A stretch of DNA of 64,000 nt from Bacillota bacterium (GTDB taxonomy: Bacteria; Bacillota; Clostridia; Acetivibrionales; DSM-1351): the NCBI GenBank assembly GCA_023443515.1, contig JAEZUC010000111.1, positions 1 to 64,000 of the forward strand. The letters run 5' to 3'. A program made the position numbers and the translations under genes. Below, one piece after another: positions 44,889-54,823 of this stretch (positions within the stretch are counted from its first letter, which is position 1; each line of letters starts with the position of its first letter). The notes beneath the pieces were generated by a model. The model was not told where the DNA came from and did no database searches. It saw only the letters and a list, made by a program, of their open reading frames with translations.

Positions 44889-45464
44889 CTAATTCATTTT
44901 AGAAAAATCCAATGTCCCGACAGTTGCGGGTGTTTCAAAATTTGATGACATTTTATTGATTCTGGATGATTTACGTGATCTATTTAATTTTATTTCGAGA
45001 GTAAAAGTTTTGTTATAGTTAACTTTTTTATGTAAATCTGTTCTTGATATAACTCTCAGCATAAGTGAAAGACTGGTTGAATTGTCATGATCCACATCCC
45101 CCACTGAATAACCCTGGCATACCGCTGTAACCAATGTCTCATCCTGCCCTGCTTTACATACACTGTAACAATATATAGCATCATAACACCGTTTTCCGGG
45201 TGACCATGAAAGTACTAAAAATCCTTCACTGTTATGTTGTGCACAATCATTCTGAAATTTTGTAAAAGAACCAACAAGAGACCAAGTACCCTCAAGGTTA
45301 TGTAAAATAGCATTTCTAAGATCTGCGGTGTCTTTAATAATTGCCTTTGTTCCTTCTAACTCTTCACGAAGATTTTTTAACTGGCGTGACTGTACTATAA
45401 GTTCTATTACACTGGCAATAATAACTAATATTGCAGGAAACAAATCTGTAAACAAATTTTTCAT
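44889..45464 (-). CDS. Membrane-anchored protein of unknown function
   Basis: 191-aa protein. One N-terminal membrane segment (about 5-24), a coiled-coil-like stretch (LKNLREELEGTKAIIKDTADLR) and a C-terminal domain beginning LEGTWSLVGSFTKF, which looks like a small beta-barrel or sensor domain. I know no family for it. First gene of the methyltransferase operon, with GAGGAC ahead of the ATG. Confidence 0.6.
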   Translation of the reverse strand: MKNLFTDLFPAILVIIASVIELIVQSRQLKNLREELEGTKAIIKDTADLRNAILHNLEGTWSLVGSFTKFQNDCAQHNSEGFLVLSWSPGKRCYDAIYCYSVCKAGQDETLVTAVCQGYSVGDVDHDNSTSLSLMLRVISRTDLHKKVNYNKTFTLEIKLNRSRKSSRINKMSSNFETPATVGTLDFSKMN

Positions 45465-45570
45465 TAATGAGTCCTCTCTTAAAACTGGAATCTTTTACTA
45501 TTGTACAATTTAGAATTAACTAATTCAAGAAATTTTATCCATTATTTCTTTTTTATTACATATTTAGATA

Positions 45571-45618
45571 AAATACTTCTCTTGGTTTACCTGAAAGCAT
45601 AAACCAAGAGAAGTATTA
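45571..45618 (-). terminator. Terminator of the PocR-kinase gene
   Basis: ATACTTCTCTTGGTTTA (45573-45589) and its exact complement (45600-45616) form a 17-bp stem with a 10-nt loop; on the minus strand TTTTATC follows. Confidence 0.85.
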
Positions 45619-45645
45619 GCAATGTTTTAAACATTTAATTTATCG

Positions 45646-48420
45646 TCAATCCATATATATATCTGAAAATTCTATTGCAGCCGCTTGCATTATCCTGCTG
45701 TCATGAGGTGCAGACATTATAAATTCTTGATTTTTTCGTTTTACTTTTTTTGCAGGAAGTGTAAAATTGAAAGTTGTTCCTTTTCCTATTTCACTTTCTA
45801 CGGTAATTGTCCCCCCTAAGACTGTAAGCAGCGCTTTTACCAATGACAAGCCGATTCCTGTTCCCTCTGCTTGTCTGGACAATGAACTGTCTACCTGACC
45901 AAACCTTTCAAATATTATCTTTAATTTACCTTTGGGTATCCCTATACCTTCGTCCCTTACCGAAACAGCTACCTTTTTTTTATCGCAAGAAAGACAAACA
46001 TGTATAGCTTTACCCTTTGGTGTGAATTTGATTGAATTTGATAAAAGGTTTAACATTATACGTTCGTACTTTTCCTCATCAATGCCAATCTCCATATAAT
46101 CGCACTGCGTTGTGAATTCCAGCTCCAGTCCCTTTTGTTTTGCATAAAGGTCAACAGATTTTACTATGGCTTTAGTTAAAAATACAATATCCATGTTCTT
46201 TTTGTTAAATTTTACATGTCCTGCGTTATATCTTGTTATATCCAGCAAATTGTTTACAAGCCTAAGCTGTCGATAAGAATTTATTCTTATTCGTTGTAAA
46301 TGCCTCTTTATATTATCTGATATCTGATTGCCATAAATACTTTCTACTGATTGTAGAGCTGCATTAATAACGGTTAGTGGGGTTTTAAACTCATGGCTGA
46401 TGGTTGCCAGAAACTCATCTTTCATTTTCATTGCGTTTTCGAGAGATTGATTTTTTTCTTTTTCTGCTTTTAAAAGTAGTTCCTGTTGCAGCTTTATCAT
46501 TTGCTGATTTCTGATATTATCTGATACATTGCGGCTAATAATTACACCGTATAGCAGATTCCCATCCTCATCGAATATAGGTGAGCCACTCACGCTGATA
46601 TACATTGCTTTATCAGGCGATTTCATAAGCATGATTTTTTCTTCAACTGCTCTGCCATGCAGAATATGATAATTAGGTGTATCCTCAAATAAAATTTTAT
46701 TGCCTTCCAAATCAAAATATTCTACATATCTGTAGCTGTCCCCGGCATTTTGCATTTCTCCATTAATCCACTTTCTTCCGGACTTATTTATAAGAATGTA
46801 TTTTCCGTCTTTATCAAATACAAACAGAGCCTCTTTCATATTCTCCATAATTATTTCAAGCTGTTCTTTTTGCTGTCTGATTAATTGGCTCTGATTTTTA
46901 GATTCAGTTATATCCTGAATAAGGCAGGCAAATTGCCCCGATTTTGGGGAAAAGACTTTGATTAAAAAGTGACGGTTTAAAGTAACTGAGTGGCTTTCAA
47001 AAAATGCAGGCTTGCCATTATAAGCAACTTGTCCGAAGATTTTTGTCCATTCACCGGGGAGAATGGAAACCTCACTGGAGGTTTTACCTATGATATGGTC
47101 GTCTATATCATTAAATACCTTATGCAGAGCCTTGTTTATAACCAAGTGGCGGTAGTCTGCGGGCTTTCCTGATTCATCACTAATTATCTCGGCAAGGAAA
47201 AACCCTTCATTCATATGTTCGAATAATGTACGATACCTTTCTTCGCTTTCTGACAGTGCCTCCTCTGACATTTTTCGTTCAATAACATCCGCTGCCTGTC
47301 TGGCTAGTACATCAAGGAGGCTTAATTGACGTTCCGTGGGGCTATTGCATTTAGTCCAGTGTGTTGAGATTACACCCAGAACTTTTCCATTACGTGAAAT
47401 AAGAGGTGTGGACTGAACGGCATAAATACCGGTTTCCGTATATAATAACTGTTCTATTGAACCTTTCATGAAATCGCATTGCTGAACATCAGATACTATT
47501 ACACGTTGCTGCGTACGCACAGCTTGCGAGCAAGACGTACATGTTTTTTTAACATCTACCCATTCCCAGGACCTAACAGCATTGGGAGTGAACCCCCGAT
47601 AACCCAGGAGCTTAAGTTTGCTTTCCTTATCGCTTTCGTCATAAAGAATTTGCATACTAGCATATTCAGAGCACATAATCATCATTGCCGAATCAATTAT
47701 TCCATCATACAATGCCTGAATATTACCCTCCCGCAGAAGTTCTACACTTAGTCTTTGTATATTTCTGAGATTTTCCAACTCTACTTCAAGTTGCTTCTTT
47801 TGCTGCTCAACCAGTAAGGATTTCTCTATAATCAGTTTGTTCTTTCGCCTGGTTTCTTCCTCTGCTTTAAGCTGATTTACTTTAGCCTCATATAAAGATG
47901 AAATAAGAAGTGATGCCATTCTTATTTGCATCCTGGCGATTTCCATTTCTTCATTGGTCAGCCTTTTAAAGGCATAAGCGTTTTGTATCAAGATATCCAC
48001 ATTAGTTCGATAAATGGCTGCCACAGCTTCCAGCTTATCTTTTATCAATGGTGGGTTTGTAACCCCTGCATTAATACTACCTATTACCTGACCCTTATAA
48101 AAAATAGGTACAGCGTAGATATTAATGCCTCCCGAACACTCTTTTTCCAATGGCTCCTTTTTACCCATGCTTTCTTTGGAAACCCTCCAACAATCCTCAT
48201 GACATATCCATTTACCTGAACTTACCGCCTCCTCTTGACACGTTCCAGCATTTTTTGATGAAATCTCGTTCAGAAAACTACAGTACTTCCCCTCAAAAAT
48301 GCTATTTGCTATACTTCCATCTGCTTCATACAATGCTGTAGAGCTGTTTAAATACTGCATAAACATTTTCTGAATTATTATCAGAGTGTTTTCGTCTATA
48401 GCTTCTCTCAACCGCAACAT
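45646..48420 (-). CDS. Cytoplasmic PocR/GAF/PAS hybrid sensor histidine kinase
   Basis: About 924-aa kinase without membrane segments. A PocR ligand-binding domain (about 8-160, with paired cysteines such as CQEE, CHEDC), a coiled coil, a GAF domain (about 230-380), two PAS domains, a phosphoacceptor His in ISHEFKTPLTV, and the ATPase with GIGIPKGKLK and GTGIGLSLV. GGGGGG lies 6 nt upstream of ATG 48420, so that start is preferred to 48483. No response regulator lies beside it, so its partner is elsewhere. Confidence 0.85.
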   Translation of the reverse strand: MLRLREAIDENTLIIIQKMFMQYLNSSTALYEADGSIANSIFEGKYCSFLNEISSKNAGTCQEEAVSSGKWICHEDCWRVSKESMGKKEPLEKECSGGINIYAVPIFYKGQVIGSINAGVTNPPLIKDKLEAVAAIYRTNVDILIQNAYAFKRLTNEEMEIARMQIRMASLLISSLYEAKVNQLKAEEETRRKNKLIIEKSLLVEQQKKQLEVELENLRNIQRLSVELLREGNIQALYDGIIDSAMMIMCSEYASMQILYDESDKESKLKLLGYRGFTPNAVRSWEWVDVKKTCTSCSQAVRTQQRVIVSDVQQCDFMKGSIEQLLYTETGIYAVQSTPLISRNGKVLGVISTHWTKCNSPTERQLSLLDVLARQAADVIERKMSEEALSESEERYRTLFEHMNEGFFLAEIISDESGKPADYRHLVINKALHKVFNDIDDHIIGKTSSEVSILPGEWTKIFGQVAYNGKPAFFESHSVTLNRHFLIKVFSPKSGQFACLIQDITESKNQSQLIRQQKEQLEIIMENMKEALFVFDKDGKYILINKSGRKWINGEMQNAGDSYRYVEYFDLEGNKILFEDTPNYHILHGRAVEEKIMLMKSPDKAMYISVSGSPIFDEDGNLLYGVIISRNVSDNIRNQQMIKLQQELLLKAEKEKNQSLENAMKMKDEFLATISHEFKTPLTVINAALQSVESIYGNQISDNIKRHLQRIRINSYRQLRLVNNLLDITRYNAGHVKFNKKNMDIVFLTKAIVKSVDLYAKQKGLELEFTTQCDYMEIGIDEEKYERIMLNLLSNSIKFTPKGKAIHVCLSCDKKKVAVSVRDEGIGIPKGKLKIIFERFGQVDSSLSRQAEGTGIGLSLVKALLTVLGGTITVESEIGKGTTFNFTLPAKKVKRKNQEFIMSAPHDSRIMQAAAIEFSDIYMD

Positions 48421-48596
48421 ATCGTGCCCCCCTAGACTTAAAAAATATATATTATGGTAAATTATTCTATCAGATATGTTCATTATTTAATAGTCATATA
48501 TTCCATAAATGTAAATTAAAGGGTAGGTTGAAATGTTATGATATGAGATATGCCTGCAATTCGGGTTATTAAATAACTAATTATCATCTTTGAATT

Positions 48597-49511
48597 CTAT
48601 TCACCCACCACACCATCTCCATCACGATCATCCATATATTTATACAACCAGTGATCCTTTGTGATTGGCATCTTAAATCCAGCCGCTTTTGCTTCAGCTA
48701 TCGACACCTTACCATTGTGATTTTTATCTATAGCATCAATGTTATGATTCTTATCTGTAGTTGACGACTTAGGAGTAGTATTTGAGTTATTTAACTTATC
48801 AGGATTAACATTATCAAAATCATCAGTGATAACATTTCCCTTTAATGTATAGGTATAACGATAATGATTCGGAATCTGAGTCTTTGTATTGGGATAGGTA
48901 ATAATTGCTTCAAAATTCGTGCAGCCTCCTGCATCCCTAATGTTCTTTTCCAGATATGCCTGGTCACCATAACGGTTTAATGTACTATCCTGTGGTGTTA
49001 TATTGTAGGCATTGGAAACCCCGCCCAAGGAATCAGCAATGACATGCCCCTGATCCAAATCTGCCCGCTCAGTACCGGGAACCTTTGCTTCCTCACGATA
49101 ATACCGGCCATTTTCCAGCACCGGCTCCGTTTTCGCATTTTGGAGAATTATTTTTTTAGCCGTAACTCTGATTAATTGTCCATATTGATTGGTGTATGCC
49201 CAATATTCTCTGCTACCATATCCAACATCAACTACAACCAGAGGTTTTCTTGTTCCTCTAGTATCCCCCCCGGCTACTTTAATTTCCTTGTACTTTCCTT
49301 GGGACGGGGACGATTCAGTTAGTTTACTTGACGCTTGAGCAGTAGCCTTGCTTGGTATTTTTCTTTGATTTTCGCTAGGAGCTGCGGATTTTATAGAGGC
49401 ACTATTCTCTGTTAATGTCGAAGTTGAATTATTCTGCTCTGGAACGCTCTGTACCGAACAACCTGTTAACAATGCTATTATTATTAAATAAGCAATTATG
49501 TACTTTCTCAT
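48597..49511 (-). CDS. Lipoprotein DNA/RNA non-specific endonuclease with calcium-binding tail
   Basis: 304-aa exported lipoprotein. Signal peptide with lipobox LLTGC (Cys18), a Ser/Thr-rich linker, then a nuclease domain (about 75-225) with DLDQGHVIADSLGG and NITPQDSTLNRYG, matching Endonuclea_NS_2 enzymes. The C-terminal ~50 residues hold an EF-hand-like DKNHNGKVS and DDRDGDGVVGE, as in Excalibur-type domains. It probably degrades external nucleic acid for nutrition. Confidence 0.82.
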   Translation of the reverse strand: MRKYIIAYLIIIALLTGCSVQSVPEQNNSTSTLTENSASIKSAAPSENQRKIPSKATAQASSKLTESSPSQGKYKEIKVAGGDTRGTRKPLVVVDVGYGSREYWAYTNQYGQLIRVTAKKIILQNAKTEPVLENGRYYREEAKVPGTERADLDQGHVIADSLGGVSNAYNITPQDSTLNRYGDQAYLEKNIRDAGGCTNFEAIITYPNTKTQIPNHYRYTYTLKGNVITDDFDNVNPDKLNNSNTTPKSSTTDKNHNIDAIDKNHNGKVSIAEAKAAGFKMPITKDHWLYKYMDDRDGDGVVGE

Positions 49512-49642
49512 ATTTAGTCTCCTTAAGTTGCATTATTTATTAATCTGTGACCCTTCATATCTCATAATAATCAGTAATACTGTCTTATATTAAGCTACCT
49601 CGTTATATCATAAAATATACATACTGAGCCCTAAAAAGGCAG

Positions 49643-49677
49643 TAAAAAACCGCATTTTCATTTGGCGAATATGCGGT
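49643..49677 (-). terminator. Terminator of the DUF262 operon
   Basis: ACCGCAT and ATGCGGT form a stem, and on the minus strand the run TTTTTT follows, just after the stop at 49697. Confidence 0.75.
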
Positions 49678-49696
49678 AATGATTTATTTGGCTGTT

Positions 49697-51484
49697 CTAC
49701 CCTTTATTTTTCAAAATGTTGATCATTTCATCTTTATGTCTACTTGCCTTTTCTTGTGTCCACTTCCCACTTCCAAGTCTTGTCATCTTTTCCATGACCT
49801 TTAATTTAAGACTTTGATTTATGATACTCGGGTATGAATTTATTTTTCCTTCAGGTGGCAAGTTAGAAAACTTAGAGTTCCCCGAAACCGTTATTAAGGC
49901 TAGATTACCGAATCCGTTCAGGTCCTCTCCTTCCCAGCATTCGCCTTCCAACGGATGCTGAGGTTGGAAATGCTCAATGGAACTTCTAAACTGGAATTGC
50001 CAATCATCTTGAAATGGTGAAATAATTTCTTTTCCACCATATGAATATCCATCTCGATAAATTAAATAATCAAGATATGAAAATACAATTCGTTCAATAC
50101 CAAAGCCATTCCTGTTTTGGTATTCGGAATTATCAACCTTCTTCTTACAATAGTTTTCTAACAAGGTAATAATGTCAGTTTCCTCGTTTTCTAACAAGCT
50201 AGATAAAACAACAGTAATCCAGTGCATAGTTTTTGGTGATGTATATGTAATACGTAAACAAGATTGAAGTGTTCTTAACCTCCTATTATCATTATCTTCA
50301 TCACCAAGTGTACTAACGTATTTAGGCTTATCGCTATTTTTCTTGTTATCACGATATTTCTCTAAACGTTGAAGTGACCATTTCCCCGTTTCTTTGTAAT
50401 CTCTGGCATACTCACGTTTTAACACATACTTGTCAAACAGCACTCGACACTTTAACAGGTGGAACAAGAAATCTTTTGCTTTCTCGGGTGTTGACCATGC
50501 CCAAGACAGATTATTAAGGAAGTTTTTATCATCAAGGCTTGCATCTTCCTCTCCGAGTTTTCTCATGACAGCATTGACTTGCAATAAAAAGTTTGGAAAT
50601 GAAATAGTTGATTCAAAACGCTCATTCTCATCCTCGGATTGCGTGGTTGACCCATTAAATATTGTATTATCTCTCAAGATATCCAATAAAGATTTTTTAT
50701 CTGCTGATTCATTCCCTATTGGAATCTTCCTTTTTAATGAATCAAAATCGATGATTGATAGAGACAGACTGCTCCAATTCTCAGTAAAGATACTTCTTCT
50801 TACACTCACATCAAAATTCATTTGAACATACGAATTCATATCAGAACATTTTTCCCAAATGGATGCTGCTATATTTTTGTCGTGCTCACTTTCAAGTACT
50901 TCTAATAACTTAGCTTTAGCGATTTCATGAAGTTCTAATTGTTCTCCGCGGGTATTCATAATTTCAAAGTAATGGTTTAAATCAATGTTCTGAGGGACTT
51001 GAACCCGAATAAGAAAAACCCGTTCCAACTTTTGAATAAAGCATTTTTTGTCTATGTTCTTATTCTTAAAGCAGTTATCAACAATTTGAAAACCATTCAA
51101 GATTTCCCGTGATGATAATTCTTCAATTAACGCCGTATTGCTTCTGTCGCTGATATAAGAAAGTGTACGATTTGATTTTTCACGAGCCTCAAATCGCAGC
51201 GCTTCTTTCGCAAAAACAATCCCCAAATACTTCTCAATAAGATATAAAGTCGTTAATCGCTGTTGCCCATCAATCACTTCATAAACATTGTTATCTGTCT
51301 GATTTACAATCAAATTCCCTAGGAAGTAGTTCTTATCAGTACCGTCAATAGAGCTATCAATATCTTCAATCAATTGCTCTATTTGCGTTTCACCCCAAGC
51401 ATAATTACGTTGATAAATCGGCACCAGATAATAGATGTTCTCAAAAACATGTGCTACCGGTATTATTTTTAAATCGTTAGTCAT
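49697..51484 (-). CDS. DUF262-DUF1524 (GmrSD-like) protein
   Basis: 595-aa protein. The N-terminal DUF262 domain has YQRNYAW and YEVIDGQQRLTTLYL, the ParB-like nucleotide/DNA-interacting core; the C-terminal part has IEHFQPQHP and NLALITVSGNSKFSNLPP, the HNH nuclease fold of DUF1524. This architecture is that of GmrSD-type modification-dependent restriction enzymes. Encoded 4 bp after a small out-of-frame piece of a second DUF262 protein, so the two formed a two-gene defence unit (family-based inference). Confidence 0.82.
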   Translation of the reverse strand: MTNDLKIIPVAHVFENIYYLVPIYQRNYAWGETQIEQLIEDIDSSIDGTDKNYFLGNLIVNQTDNNVYEVIDGQQRLTTLYLIEKYLGIVFAKEALRFEAREKSNRTLSYISDRSNTALIEELSSREILNGFQIVDNCFKNKNIDKKCFIQKLERVFLIRVQVPQNIDLNHYFEIMNTRGEQLELHEIAKAKLLEVLESEHDKNIAASIWEKCSDMNSYVQMNFDVSVRRSIFTENWSSLSLSIIDFDSLKRKIPIGNESADKKSLLDILRDNTIFNGSTTQSEDENERFESTISFPNFLLQVNAVMRKLGEEDASLDDKNFLNNLSWAWSTPEKAKDFLFHLLKCRVLFDKYVLKREYARDYKETGKWSLQRLEKYRDNKKNSDKPKYVSTLGDEDNDNRRLRTLQSCLRITYTSPKTMHWITVVLSSLLENEETDIITLLENYCKKKVDNSEYQNRNGFGIERIVFSYLDYLIYRDGYSYGGKEIISPFQDDWQFQFRSSIEHFQPQHPLEGECWEGEDLNGFGNLALITVSGNSKFSNLPPEGKINSYPSIINQSLKLKVMEKMTRLGSGKWTQEKASRHKDEMINILKNKG

Positions 51485-51487
51485 CTC

Positions 51488-51709
51488 CTACCACCTATTC
51501 CATTCACAAAGTAAATCATACACTGCTTTGTATTTTTCTTTATTATTGTCATCAATATCAGGTCGTTCAAACACAAGTAACTTCAAACCTTCCGGATCCG
51601 CCATTTCGCTGATTGCACAAAACATATCGAGTCCATAATTTGCTCTCTCATGCTGACCTTTTGCATACTTATTTACGGTCTCATTGCCAATCTCAATGAA
51701 TAGCTCCAT
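51488..51709 (-). pseudogene. Out-of-frame C-terminal part of the second DUF262 protein
   Basis: 73 codons reading TVNKYAKGQHERANYGLDMF and so on, which is what normally follows the WSYSLRL segment in DUF262 proteins. The larger frame upstream ends in WSYSLRLAMRP at 51673, and this frame overlaps it by 37 bp. The two pieces look like one gene split by a frameshift near 51675. A real separate gene is less likely as the first residues of this frame are not family-like. Confidence 0.6.
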
Positions 51710-52773
51710 GAATAAAGTTGCTGCATCACAGATTGGGTTAAGCTCTCAAAACCGAACCTATCCGCAAAGAATAATAATGAGCATTCGTACAGCTGCTTTA
51801 TGTAAATATCGCCGGAACGCTTGCTAGGAATCTGGTTATGGTCATGAAAGCGATTAATTTGTTTTTGTATTTTTTCTAGTAATTTTCCGTAATGAAGCGT
51901 GTAATAAAAGAATCTTTTCCCGGCTATCAAGGGTTGTGTCAATTGGAATTGATTCAAATATTTTGAGGAAAGCAATTCATTACTACCGTTAGTATTGAAT
52001 TGTTCTACATACAGATTACTAGCTTTATGGTAAATAGCATAATTGTATATATTTGCTCCCTTTATCCCCTTGAAACAATCGATTTTACTAGAAGAATAAC
52101 CCAAACCTTCTTTTCCTTTATACCATTGAGTCAGTGGGTACAAATAGCTTTTAAATAAATCGTCCAAATCATTCTGGTTCATATTTTCCCAGCTATTTAT
52201 AATTTTAACTTTTTGGTTTTCATCTTCACTATTCATTTCTCGCAAATGGTATGATTTCAACAAATCATGTGGTGCTAACTCTTTACCGCGAGAATTTTGT
52301 GAATCAAAGAACTGGAAGGCCTCTTGCTCACTATCTGTGACAACTTGAACCGTAGTGCATTTATTCAAAAGATAATCTTTATATTTTTGACGTTCATCAT
52401 AGGTTAATTCGTTAGCTCTTTTAAAAAGAACGCCAAAGTTTGTGATGATAACATCATTCGATAGTGTGCTGTATTTTTCTTTCAACATATTTTGTTTATC
52501 TTCGCCTAAACAATATAGCAGAATTGATAATGTAGTAAGTCTTTGTTGCCCATCAACAATATTATATCTTTCAGAGAGATCTCTATGTAATATTACCGTT
52601 CCAAGACGATATTCATTGATTCCTTCTTTAAACGCCTCATATGTATCAACAAATAAGGTGTTAGTTGACTTCACGCTCCAACTATATGGTCGCTGATATG
52701 ATGGCAAGGTTAGTTTTGTAGCAAGTAAGTCTTTTAATTTTGTTATTTTTAATTCATGCTGAATTAGTGCCAT
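51673..52773 (-). CDS. DUF262 protein, shorter partner (frameshifted at its 3' end)
   Basis: 366-aa DUF262 protein. The N-terminal YQRPYSW and YNIVDGQQRLTTLSI motifs are intact; the C-terminal half is helical and ends in YSWSYSLRLAMRP where homologues would continue. No DUF1524 nuclease motif is seen. ATG 52773 with GGGGGAG upstream is preferred over 52788. It lies upstream of the DUF262-DUF1524 gene, with which it probably acts. The break may be a real inactivation, a phase-variable site or an assembly error. Confidence 0.72.
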   Translation of the reverse strand: MALIQHELKITKLKDLLATKLTLPSYQRPYSWSVKSTNTLFVDTYEAFKEGINEYRLGTVILHRDLSERYNIVDGQQRLTTLSILLYCLGEDKQNMLKEKYSTLSNDVIITNFGVLFKRANELTYDERQKYKDYLLNKCTTVQVVTDSEQEAFQFFDSQNSRGKELAPHDLLKSYHLREMNSEDENQKVKIINSWENMNQNDLDDLFKSYLYPLTQWYKGKEGLGYSSSKIDCFKGIKGANIYNYAIYHKASNLYVEQFNTNGSNELLSSKYLNQFQLTQPLIAGKRFFYYTLHYGKLLEKIQKQINRFHDHNQIPSKRSGDIYIKQLYECSLLFFADRFGFESLTQSVMQQLYSWSYSLRLAMRP

Positions 52774-53001
52774 TATTCTCCCCCTCATGTTTCCTGCTAA
52801 CTAAATTATATCAGAATAAACTTATCTGAGTTATTATAATTTGCAGATAGCTGATCCAGCGTAATAGTCTAACATTTCAAACACTGATTGCTTCCTAGCT
52901 TCCCATTTTAATATTGCGGACATAAAATTACCGCGGTTCAATCCATTTTAGACAGCGGTAGTAATTAATAAAATCAGCTTATTAAAAAATATGTAATACT
53001 T

Positions 53002-53229
53002 TTATTGTCTACTCATTATATATGGAAATAAACACATTGCTACTAATATGACTATTATAACGATACCTGCAATTCTTCTTGAAATAAAATAAGCATTACT
53101 TGGCTCTTTTGTAGCCTTCCAGCTTTCAAAAGTCTTCCACATTAATTTAGGACATATAATATTTAATAGCCCAATAGTAAAAATCAATCCAATAATAATA
53201 AGTGGAAATATCATTATTCCTTGTGGCAT
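53002..53229 (-). CDS. Small membrane protein, DUF6199-like
   Basis: 75-aa protein with two membrane segments (about 4-22 and 50-68) joined by PKLMWKTFESWKATKEPS, followed by a SRRIAG segment, which resembles DUF6199. Function unknown. AAAGGAG 12 nt before ATG 53229 supports that start. Confidence 0.6.
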   Translation of the reverse strand: MPQGIMIFPLIIIGLIFTIGLLNIICPKLMWKTFESWKATKEPSNAYFISRRIAGIVIIVILVAMCLFPYIMSRQ

Positions 53230-53330
53230 ATGTACCACTCCTTTCTTAGTATATTCTTCAATCACTGTCTGATCAAACCAAACATATAAGCAATATCATT
53301 CTCGTAATAGACTTAAAGTAAAGTTAAATC

Positions 53331-54107
53331 TTATTCCATAATCCAATAGTCAAAAGTATAATCAGGTATGACATAATCAAATGGCATATAAAAATATCCT
53401 TTATCACCCCATTTATCGCCCCATGAATTTCTCACAATAAGATAACCTTGTTTATGTTTGTTTCTACCAGACACGCGATGATTCTTCACTATGTCCTTAT
53501 AACCAACTATTAAAACAGCATGAGCTCCTAGTTTCTTTTCGTTCTTGCGTGGCATTGGCATAATTCCCGATTTAGTTACCGCATCCGATTCAAAACTTTC
53601 ATATACATTCATGCCTAATAAAACCGGTTGCTGTCTAAAAGCCAAGTTTTGCTTAATTTCATCTAAGGAACTTAAGGATTTGTATGCAATAATTTTGTAT
53701 TGTCGTGCATTTATTTTTGCAAGTTTTGATGGTGGTAACATATAATTTTCCGGATTATAGGGCATATATTTTTCTTCGCAAACGCCTTTCATATAAATTG
53801 ATTTACACGTATCTCTAAGACTTGCCCCATCATCTTTGTTGGTTTTTCCTTCTAATTTTCTTTCTTCATAATATAAAAACATTCTTGATAACTGAATTTG
53901 CGTATCCTGCAATAGCATAGCCCTACAAGTGCAACCGGCATTTGAAGTACACGAACCTAAGTTCCCCTGGTTATAAACAGGTGGACATTTCTCTCTTAAG
54001 TCTACTAATTTAGGTAGTATTATGTCAGGATGTGGTGATACTGAAGTAGAAAAAAGTAAATCTCTATTATCAAGCTTATCTCTATTATAAGAATATTTAT
54101 TATTCAT
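53331..54107 (-). CDS. Papain-like (C1) cysteine protease
   Basis: 258-aa protease without a signal peptide. Active-site Cys in NQGNLGSCTSNAG, His in GAHAVLIVGY and Asn in VRNSWGDKWGDKGY follow the C1A order. ATG 54107 has GGAGG 8 nt upstream; a longer frame from 54137 lacks one. Such bacterial enzymes may act in the cytoplasm or leave by a non-classical route. Substrate unknown. Confidence 0.85.
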   Translation of the reverse strand: MNNKYSYNRDKLDNRDLLFSTSVSPHPDIILPKLVDLREKCPPVYNQGNLGSCTSNAGCTCRAMLLQDTQIQLSRMFLYYEERKLEGKTNKDDGASLRDTCKSIYMKGVCEEKYMPYNPENYMLPPSKLAKINARQYKIIAYKSLSSLDEIKQNLAFRQQPVLLGMNVYESFESDAVTKSGIMPMPRKNEKKLGAHAVLIVGYKDIVKNHRVSGRNKHKQGYLIVRNSWGDKWGDKGYFYMPFDYVIPDYTFDYWIME

Positions 54108-54137
54108 ATATAATGCCTCCACAAATGATGAATTCAT

Positions 54138-54823
54138 TTATATAATATGAATTTACATAAGTGAATGTTATTAACCTTTTTCTACATGCGACTTAGATAA
54201 CCTTATTGAAGCAGTGCTTTTCTAAATTCAGTGGCATTACCTCATATCAACAATTTATTTCGCTAGTCTCAGTTTCCCAAAGCCAACAGAAGTACCATCG
54301 ACATAAATCCAATATGTACTTTGCGGAACCATCCAGTTTTCAAGAACTGCCGTCTGTGTTAACCTCCGCAAAAGAAAGCACAGGTGAGGACGGCATTTCG
54401 ATTCCTACGCCACCTCCCGTCACTGTACTGTTATTGATTACGGAATAACCTGTATATTTGCAATAACCACACCCTCCGTGGTTCTTATGGCAGTTGTGCC
54501 ACCTGTATAATCCAACGTCACAGGTTCACCTGTATATATCGGGTGGTCTAGTATCAACAGCACGTCAGTTGTCGTTACGTTAGGATATAGGTAAAAATCG
54601 TTCCTTCCAATTTTCATTTATTTCATAGGTATTTTTCGACGTTATTTTTACAAAATCCTTTGTTTGGTGGCTAAAGCAATAGTTCGACCGCTTCTTTCTA
54701 TGATTGGCCGGGATTGGGGTGATAAAAGTCTTAAATATGGTTAATTACAGCTAAAATGCTTTTGTAGCGGTATTAGAATGATTCATGATAAACGATGTTA
54801 CTCTTTCGTGTAATGCATTTTGT
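54138..54823. other. Intergenic region with a decayed gene
   Basis: A minus-strand remnant is listed at 54224-54622. The remainder (about 54623-54823) shows no gene. Confidence 0.5.
54224..54622 (-). pseudogene. Remnant of a surface-protein (SwmB/beta-sandwich type) gene
   Basis: On the minus strand consecutive frames read LDHPIYTGEPVTLDYTGG, then TAIRTTEGVVIANIQ, then NSTVTGGGVGIEMPSS, then VPQSTYWIYVDGTSVGFG and KLRLAK, interrupted by stops and frameshifts. The first pieces resemble repeat domains of clostridial surface proteins (the GxTxLxYT.G...T..G..A pattern). Confidence 0.5.

Noticed and set aside
53331..54107. Secreted papain-like protease
   Set aside because: No signal peptide remains once the start with a ribosome site is used.
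54206..54448. 81-codon plus-strand ORF
   Set aside because: Shadow of the decayed minus-strand gene; no ribosome site and no family resemblance.
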